From: an uncultured Acetatifactor sp.
GTDB taxonomy: Bacteria > Bacillota > Clostridia > Lachnospirales > Lachnospiraceae
DNA: 64,000 nt
Assembly: GCA_910577235.1 (NCBI GenBank)
Contig: CAJTMX010000009.1
Span: forward strand, 52,303-116,302
Reading direction: 5' to 3'
Made by a program: the position numbers and the translations under genes
Notes under the pieces: generated by a model
Told to the model about the DNA's origin: nothing
Database searches by the model: none
What the model saw: the letters and a program-made list of their open reading frames with translations, nothing else
Shown: piece by piece, positions 58,653 to 64,000 of the stretch
How positions within the stretch are numbered: the first letter of the stretch is position 1
Layout of the letters: each line of letters opens with the position of its first letter

Positions 58653-61520
58653 TTACGGATCTTCCGGCAATTTGAGCTGCCGCAGTTTTTCTTCCATGGC
58701 GAAAAAACGGCCTCCCGGCTGCTGTTCCTTCCACTCCTCCAGGCTTTGACGGGTATGGCTCTCCACCTCCCGGCGCAGCTCCTGGGCGGACATGCGGCCC
58801 GCCCCCTGCCCCCAGATGATCACTTGTTCCAGAGCGTCCGAAGTAGCCACCGTCACATGATATTTTTTTCCGATCTGATGGACGGTCTTTTCAATGTATT
58901 GATCTGCCGTCTCAGCCTCTTTGGTGTAGACCACATGGATATTGTGGTATTTCTGCACGGTTCCCGGATTCCCCCTGACCTTGTAAGCATCGTACACCAA
59001 TATCAGGGTATCCCGTAGATAGCCCTGATAGTTGCAGAGGATATCCATCAGTTTCGTCCTGGCCCCCTCCACATTGTCCCGGGCCATCTCCCGCAGTTCG
59101 TCCCACGCGAAAATAATGTTATAGCCGTCCACCAGCAAAAACCTTTCCCGATGCTGCCGGGGCGTACCCTTATACACAGGCTCTTTGACCGGAACCGTAA
59201 ACTCGCTTTTCTGTGAAGAAACCGTTTTTCCCGCTGTGGCAGCATTTCTGTTCCACGGGTTTTTGTCCAGCGCTCTGGTGCCGTAGGTACGCAGATAGAT
59301 CTCTTCGATCTCTTCCTGGCTGATAAAACGGTCATTGCTCCCCACAGGAGCGGTTCTCCGCCCATCTGTCCTATATCCTGTATCCCCCGGAATACCGGAA
59401 TCCCCCTCTTCTTCCGCCGCCCCGAAAATCTCAGGCAACAGCCTTCGCAGCTTGTCCCCCGTATCCACATGGGCATACTCGTCCACCTGCTGCCAGGGCA
59501 CCACAACCCCCGCCCCATGGGCGCAAAACACGGAATCCGCAGGATTGTCAAGGTCATGCTCCGGTTCATAGCCGCAGCTTTCAATAACCTCCTGCTCATT
59601 GTGACAGGGCGCATAACCATGGAAACGACAGGACAACCTGCCTCTTCCTCTGGTGTAGGCATTTACCTCCATCTGATAGCCGTTCAATGTGGCCGCCGGG
59701 GCCGTTCCCCGGAGAACGCTGCGCTCCCCGAATGTCTCCGGAGGCTCAAAACTTCCGCTCTTTTTCTGTATATCACTCATCGCCCGGCCCAAGTTCTCTG
59801 TGGGCAGCTCCAGCGTATAGGCATATACCGGCTCCAACAGACGGCTCCGCGCTTTCATCAGCCCCTGCCGCAGGGCACGGTAAGTAGCCTGCCGGAAATC
59901 GCCGCCCTCCGTATGTTTCACATGGGCTTTTCCGGCAATGAGGGTGACACGCATATCCGTTATGACCGAATTGGTCAACACCCCGGTATGCTGCTTTTCT
60001 TCCAGATGGGTGAGTATCAGACGCTGCCAGTTTTTGTCCAGTTCGTCCTCACTGCAATCCGTCCGCAGTACCAGGCCGCTGCCCGGCTCCCCCGGTTCCA
60101 GCAGCAGATGCACCTCCGCATAGTGGCGCAGCGGCTCAAAATGTCCTACGCCCTCCACCGGGCCTGTTATGGTCTCCCGATAAACGATACTGCCCTGCCC
60201 AAAGGACACCGACACCCCAAAGCGCCGGGCGATCAGTTCCTGTAGAATCTCGATCTGCACCTGTCCCATGACCTGCGCATGGATCTCCCCTTTCCCGGCA
60301 GTACCGCCTCCCTGCCATATAATATGCAGCTCCGGTATCTCCTCCTCCAGCCGATACATGTTTTTTAACATCTTATGGGGGTCACAGTCCTCCGGCAGTT
60401 CCACCCGGTAACTGAGAACGGGTACCAGACTGGGCTTTTCGCTGTCGGCCTGGGCACCCAGTCCCTGCCCGCTGTATGTCTTTTCAAGACCAGTGACGGC
60501 ACATACGCATCCCGCCGGAGCTTCATCCGCCAGCCGGTATCCCGCTCCGGAATAAATCCTGATCTGATCGATCTTCTCTCCGTTTATCAATCCCTTTACT
60601 TTCAGACTTCCTCCGGTCACTTTCAGATTGGTAAGGCGGTTCCCGCTTTCATCCCGCTCAATCTTGTATACTATGGCCGCCTGCCCCTGTCCGTAGGTTG
60701 GCTCATAGGTATAATGGGCGATCCCCTGTAATAATTCCTCCACACCCCAGAGCTTTAGCGCTGAACCGAAATAACAGGGAAAGATCTGTCGCCTGCGGAC
60801 AGCCTCTCTGATCTGCGAAACAGTCAGCCGATCATGGGTCAGATAATAGTCCATCAGCTCTTCGCTGCACAGCGATACCCGCTCCAGCCACTGTTCCCGC
60901 GCCTTGGGCCCTTCTTCTTCGGATTGGCAAAGCTTTGGCGGGGAAACCGGAACGGAGTGTCCTTCGCTCTCCACACCCAAAAACATATCAGCATCGCTAA
61001 AATCAATACAGTTCTCGTCCAGCCGCTCCTGTAACTGTTTTAATAACACCTGTGACTGTGTGCCGGGCTGGTCCATTTTATTGATGAACAGATAGGTGGG
61101 GACCCCATAGCGTTTCAGTAGTTTCCACAAAGTCTCCACATGTCCCTGTATGCCGTCCGCGCCGCTGATCACCAGGACCGCCGCGTCCAGCACCTGTAGC
61201 GTCCGCTCGGTCTCAGCGGAAAAATCCACATGTCCCGGCGTATCCAACAGTGTAATACCCCTTTGGTGACCGCTGCAGTCAACACTGATCTGCGCCTGTT
61301 TTGAGAAGATGGTAATACCTCTGGCTTTCTCCAGAGCATGTGTATCCAAAAAGGCATCCCCATGATCCACCCTCCCCAGTCTCCGGATTCCTCCGGTCAG
61401 ATACAGTATCCCTTCCGCCAGCGTGGTCTTGCCCGCATCCACATGGGCCAGAACTCCCACCACCAGCTTTGTGCGCCCTTTATCGTCCATATCCGCAACC
61501 GCTCCCTGATTTCCTGACAT
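58653..61520 (-). CDS. Tet(M)-like ribosomal GTPase fused to a Rae1/YacP NYN endonuclease domain
   Basis: 955 aa; M11 is an alternative start. The EF-G/Tet(M)-like GTPase has G1 A-H-V-D-A-G-K-T-T (25-33), G2 R-G-I-T (67-70), G3 D-T-P-G-H (93-97) and G4 N-K-M-D (147-150), then domains II-V to about 720. In domain IV the position of the Tet(M) loop Y-S-P-V-S-T-P-A-D-F reads V-K-H-T-E-G-G-D-F, so the tetracycline-displacing residues are missing. A variable linker runs from about 720 to 793. Residues 794-955 match the NYN/PIN-like Rae1 (YacP) fold: L-L-V-D-G-Y-N, V-Y-D-A-Y-K-V-R-G, Y-T-K-E-A-E-T-A-D, V-A-T-S-D, W-G-Q-G-A and R-M-S-A-Q-E-L-R-R-E-V-E, with acidic D798, D844, E870, D873 and D895. 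B. subtilis Rae1 cleaves mRNA in the ribosomal A site. A GTPase that places this nuclease on ribosomes is inferred. Confidence 0.9.
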   Translation of the reverse strand: MSGNQGAVADMDDKGRTKLVVGVLAHVDAGKTTLAEGILYLTGGIRRLGRVDHGDAFLDTHALEKARGITIFSKQAQISVDCSGHQRGITLLDTPGHVDFSAETERTLQVLDAAVLVISGADGIQGHVETLWKLLKRYGVPTYLFINKMDQPGTQSQVLLKQLQERLDENCIDFSDADMFLGVESEGHSVPVSPPKLCQSEEEGPKAREQWLERVSLCSEELMDYYLTHDRLTVSQIREAVRRRQIFPCYFGSALKLWGVEELLQGIAHYTYEPTYGQGQAAIVYKIERDESGNRLTNLKVTGGSLKVKGLINGEKIDQIRIYSGAGYRLADEAPAGCVCAVTGLEKTYSGQGLGAQADSEKPSLVPVLSYRVELPEDCDPHKMLKNMYRLEEEIPELHIIWQGGGTAGKGEIHAQVMGQVQIEILQELIARRFGVSVSFGQGSIVYRETITGPVEGVGHFEPLRHYAEVHLLLEPGEPGSGLVLRTDCSEDELDKNWQRLILTHLEEKQHTGVLTNSVITDMRVTLIAGKAHVKHTEGGDFRQATYRALRQGLMKARSRLLEPVYAYTLELPTENLGRAMSDIQKKSGSFEPPETFGERSVLRGTAPAATLNGYQMEVNAYTRGRGRLSCRFHGYAPCHNEQEVIESCGYEPEHDLDNPADSVFCAHGAGVVVPWQQVDEYAHVDTGDKLRRLLPEIFGAAEEEGDSGIPGDTGYRTDGRRTAPVGSNDRFISQEEIEEIYLRTYGTRALDKNPWNRNAATAGKTVSSQKSEFTVPVKEPVYKGTPRQHRERFLLVDGYNIIFAWDELREMARDNVEGARTKLMDILCNYQGYLRDTLILVYDAYKVRGNPGTVQKYHNIHVVYTKEAETADQYIEKTVHQIGKKYHVTVATSDALEQVIIWGQGAGRMSAQELRREVESHTRQSLEEWKEQQPGGRFFAMEEKLRQLKLPEDP

Positions 61521-61587
61521 TCTTGTACCGATTCTCTCTGCTCATTGTACAGGAAAAAGAGCTATATGTACAGCAAAAAAGCATATC

Positions 61588-62676
61588 TCAAAGACTCCGG
61601 CGCATTGCCCCGGTTTGTTTCTTTAGTCCGGCTGCCACCGGTTTTTGCAGGAAACTTTCATCGCTCTGCCGCCGCAGCCGCGCGTGAACGGCCAGTGACA
61701 CCGCAAAACTGACGATCAGAAACGCATAAAAGCTTATTCCTCTGGATACCAGCATAGCGGGTGTGACCATCTCCGCCCCAAACACTGTAACAAAAGCCGA
61801 CACAAAACCGCCCTCCGCCGGCCCCACCGCGCCGGGCAGAGGCAGATTGCTGACCGCCAGAGTAAGCAGAGCCTGAAGTCCCACGATCTGAATCCAGCTG
61901 TGCCCCTGCAGCCCGAAGGCGTGGTACACCATCCAGGGAACCGAAAACAGCATTCCCAGCTGGATCACACACAGAGCCAATACTCTGAGTGCCATTCCCG
62001 GGTTTCCCTTGATACAGGCCGCTCCGGCCGCGTACTCCGCCATCTGCTGCTCCAGCTTTTTCCGGGCAGAGGCCGGACTGCGCAGAATATGTAATTTTTC
62101 CAGCAGTTTTAATACGCCCCGGCAGATGCGCCGGAACAGTCCGGGCATAAACATCACCATGCACATCCCTGCCGTAAGCAGCACCATCATGCAGGAGCCA
62201 TAGAGCAGGAGCAAAGCCATTCCCCCGCGAAATTCCTGATGTACGGGAAAAAACAGCCATATGCTCCCGCCCCACAGCAGAGTCGCCATCTGATAGCACA
62301 CGGCGATCAGCATCATATTCAACGCTCCATGGGCTGCCGGAATACGGTCACGGCTCATACAATAAATCTGCGCCGGCTGTCCCCCGGTGGCGGAAGGTGT
62401 GATGGAGCTCACATAAAAGCCCACAAAGGAGTATTCCAGGCAGCGTCGGTAGGGCGCACCATGCCCCAATGTGCCCAGTATCTGCCGGGTGCATAGAGCC
62501 TCGCAGCCCACATATCCCAGCATCAGACCCAATCCTCCCATGATATAGGGGATTTTTACCTGCCTTAAACTTTCCCACAGCAGCCCTATGGACTGTTCCC
62601 GAAACAGTATTCCTCCTGTGACGGCCATCAGCGCCGCCAGAAATATCCATCCCAGAAATCTTTTCTTTCCCTGCAT
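61588..62676 (-). CDS. flippase-like / lysylphosphatidylglycerol synthase TM-domain protein
   Basis: 362 aa from M-Q-G-K-K-R, with GAGGTG 6 nt upstream; a GTG three codons earlier is too close to that site. Eight or so hydrophobic helices fill the protein. The family signature S-S-I-T-P-S-A-T-G-G-Q-P-A-Q is at about 90-103, and a later P-L-P-G-A-V-G-P-A-E-G-G-F occurs near 285. This is the UPF0104 / MprF-flippase-like membrane family without the synthase domain. Next to a GT28 glycolipid glycosyltransferase, it may move or shape glycolipids. It starts 61 bp after the glycosyltransferase stop. Confidence 0.88.
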   Translation of the reverse strand: MQGKKRFLGWIFLAALMAVTGGILFREQSIGLLWESLRQVKIPYIMGGLGLMLGYVGCEALCTRQILGTLGHGAPYRRCLEYSFVGFYVSSITPSATGGQPAQIYCMSRDRIPAAHGALNMMLIAVCYQMATLLWGGSIWLFFPVHQEFRGGMALLLLYGSCMMVLLTAGMCMVMFMPGLFRRICRGVLKLLEKLHILRSPASARKKLEQQMAEYAAGAACIKGNPGMALRVLALCVIQLGMLFSVPWMVYHAFGLQGHSWIQIVGLQALLTLAVSNLPLPGAVGPAEGGFVSAFVTVFGAEMVTPAMLVSRGISFYAFLIVSFAVSLAVHARLRRQSDESFLQKPVAAGLKKQTGAMRRSL

Positions 62677-62737
62677 AAAATTCACCTCTCAAACCACGGG
62701 CAAACCGCATATCCAAACCGATGCTCCACATCGTATA

Positions 62738-63850
62738 TCATGCGTTATTTAACCGAGACAGCAAGTCTGTACCCGCTACCGCCTTCATCATGCGGTCAAA
62801 ATTCCCTGCCTGTAGCTGTCTTCTGATACATTCCATTCTATATGCCGCCAGAGACAGCCGGTCCCGGTCCAACAATATATCCCGTATCTCTTCCACACAG
62901 TTTTCCGAACCTGCCACCCAGCCGATCCCCTGCTCCGTCATCCATCTGGCATTGTTGCGCTCATTTTGCAGAGCGGGGGGCCAGGCCAGAATGGGAACTC
63001 TGGCATAAATAGCCTCAAACAAGGTGATACCGCCCGGTTTGGACACAACGAGATCCGCTCTGGACATAAAGTCCCACACTTGGCTGACATATCCCTCTAC
63101 ATGAATATTTTCCCATCTCCCCCGCAGCCGTCTGCAGAGTCTCCTGTTCCGTCCTGTGATGATCGTTATATGGGTATGGGGAATCCGGCTCAACGCGTCA
63201 TAAAAAGCAGTACTCTTAGGCAGCAGCCCCAGACCGCCTCCCATGATCAGCAGTTCCCGCGCCCCGCCTTCCTTATGGTGAGACAGATGCCGGAATTCCT
63301 CTCTTACCGGTATGCCCGTGACACATACCGTACGGGGGTCTACCCCTCTCTCGGACAGGTTTCTGCGGATCTCCCCGCTGGGCACCAGATAACAGTCCGT
63401 GTTACTGTTGATCCATTCCGGGTGAGAACTCACATCAGTTACACATGTTATTAATGGCAGTTTCCACCCATCCCCTCTTTTACCCGCCCTCTCCTTGTAC
63501 CGCGAGACCAATTGGGCACACAGAGGATGGGTAGCGATCACCATATCCGGCCGCTCGCGGCAAAACAGCTGCTCCAAACGGCTCAGAAACATCCCCTCAA
63601 AGAGAGGACGCGTATCGGGCCGTCCTTTTCCCGTGATCCGGTAATACGTATTAAATACAGGTCTTCCATGGGTAACCATCAGATTAAATAATTTATACAT
63701 GACACCGGAAAGCTTTGGCATGGCATAGGCAGGAAAGTCCACCACTTCCGCCGACACGTCCGGGTAGCTGCCCTGCAGATACTGCTGCAAAGACTGAGCG
63801 GCGCTCCAATGACCCATGCCAAATTTTCCGGTTAAGATCAAGATTTTCAT
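62738..63850 (-). CDS. GT28 MGDG synthase-like glycosyltransferase
   Basis: 370 aa. N-terminal I-L-T-G-K-F-G-M-G-H-W-S-A-A-Q-S-L is the MGDG-synthase/UgtP acceptor-side motif. The D-F-P-A-Y-A-M segment and the C-terminal nucleotide-sugar site V-S-K-P-G-G-I-T-L-F-E-A with L-A-W-P-P-A-L-Q-N-E-R-N-N match the same family. It probably adds a sugar to diacylglycerol to make membrane glycolipid. It is the first gene of the probable operon with the flippase-like protein and the GTPase-nuclease fusion. AAGGAGAATGCACG precedes the ATG. Confidence 0.9.
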   Translation of the reverse strand: MKILILTGKFGMGHWSAAQSLQQYLQGSYPDVSAEVVDFPAYAMPKLSGVMYKLFNLMVTHGRPVFNTYYRITGKGRPDTRPLFEGMFLSRLEQLFCRERPDMVIATHPLCAQLVSRYKERAGKRGDGWKLPLITCVTDVSSHPEWINSNTDCYLVPSGEIRRNLSERGVDPRTVCVTGIPVREEFRHLSHHKEGGARELLIMGGGLGLLPKSTAFYDALSRIPHTHITIITGRNRRLCRRLRGRWENIHVEGYVSQVWDFMSRADLVVSKPGGITLFEAIYARVPILAWPPALQNERNNARWMTEQGIGWVAGSENCVEEIRDILLDRDRLSLAAYRMECIRRQLQAGNFDRMMKAVAGTDLLSRLNNA

Positions 63851-64000
63851 CGTGCATTCTCCTTCCGTCTTACTGTAGCATAGCAGTCCTTTCTAAAGTC
63901 TGACCGAAGGAAAATCAAAAGAAATTATAAAGAAAATACAGTAAATTTCTCAAACTTCCCACATCCCAAACCAGATAAAATCCTTTGATTTTCCGGCTTT
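63851..64000. other. upstream edge of the glycosyltransferase operon
   Basis: AT-rich sequence with the ribosome site of the glycosyltransferase gene at its left end. No complete promoter pair or gene is recognisable before the window ends. Confidence 0.4.

Noticed and set aside
58423..58734. Minus-strand frame of 103 codons after the GTPase gene
   Set aside because: It overlaps the GTPase end in another frame, has no ribosome site and no recognisable motif.
58653..61520. Tetracycline resistance gene tet(M)/tet(W)
   Set aside because: The GTPase body is related, but the domain IV loop that displaces tetracycline is replaced and a nuclease domain is fused, so a resistance call is not supported.

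Overview
The window looks like chromosome of a spore-forming, anaerobic Firmicute of class Clostridia, most likely family Lachnospiraceae. The grounds are an alpha/beta-type small acid-soluble spore protein, many GHKL/LytTR two-component systems and ABC exporters, YitT and DegV proteins, an FSA-type transaldolase, AGGAGG-like ribosome binding sites, and a moderate-to-high GC content for the group. Family placement is inference; nothing seen fixes genus or species. No rRNA, tRNA, CRISPR array, insertion sequence or prophage was recognised.

Layout. 0-5.2 kb (minus): the purine cluster purE-purM-purN-purD, followed by a zinc-ribbon protein and a window-truncated membrane-anchored SH3 protein. 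5.3-10.7 kb (minus): an M29 aminopeptidase with a long N-terminal extension, two small membrane proteins, pyrE, a spore protein, transaldolase and a SEC-C protein. 10.9-12.0 kb (plus): a small membrane protein and an AT-richer membrane ferredoxin, then a triple-hairpin element. 12.4-17.8 kb (minus): LytTR regulator, GHKL kinase and two ABC exporter subunits. 17.9-26.6 kb (minus): YitT, a D-Ala-D-Ala carboxypeptidase, a MoxR-DUF58-transglutaminase operon, and an HPt / REC-HD-GYP pair. 26.9-31.3 kb: an AraC regulator divergent from a hexuronate operon (uxuA, fructuronate-reductase-like gene, MazG-like gene).

31.5-38 kb (minus): DegV, a three-gene ABC-2 transporter, and a second LytTR-GHKL-ABC cassette, separated by a 37-bp tandem repeat array. 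38.6-42.4 kb: a hemerythrin protein, nth, an Rpn-type nuclease with a repetitive coiled coil, and an 8-oxoguanine glycosylase. 42.7-46.6 kb: a heterodimeric ABC exporter. 46.8-51.4 kb: htpG with a CIRCE element upstream, a PpiC-type lipoprotein and ilvE. 51.5-55.5 kb: a methyltransferase and an MBL/beta-CASP nuclease-thyA-dfrA operon. 55.6-58.2 kb: a gene remnant with repeats and a sugar isomerase/dehydrogenase pair. 58.6-63.9 kb: a probable operon of a GT28 glycosyltransferase, a flippase-like membrane protein and a Tet(M)-like GTPase fused to a Rae1/YacP-type NYN nuclease domain.

The strongest candidate for something new is that GTPase-nuclease fusion. It joins a ribosome-binding translation-factor body to a homolog of a ribosomal A-site mRNA endonuclease, and it lacks the loop that Tet(M) uses against tetracycline. 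A second theme is the number of short intergenic tandem duplications (periods about 15, 37, 62, 68 and 105 bp, plus a duplicated gene 3' end) and in-gene coding repeats in htpG and the Rpn nuclease.
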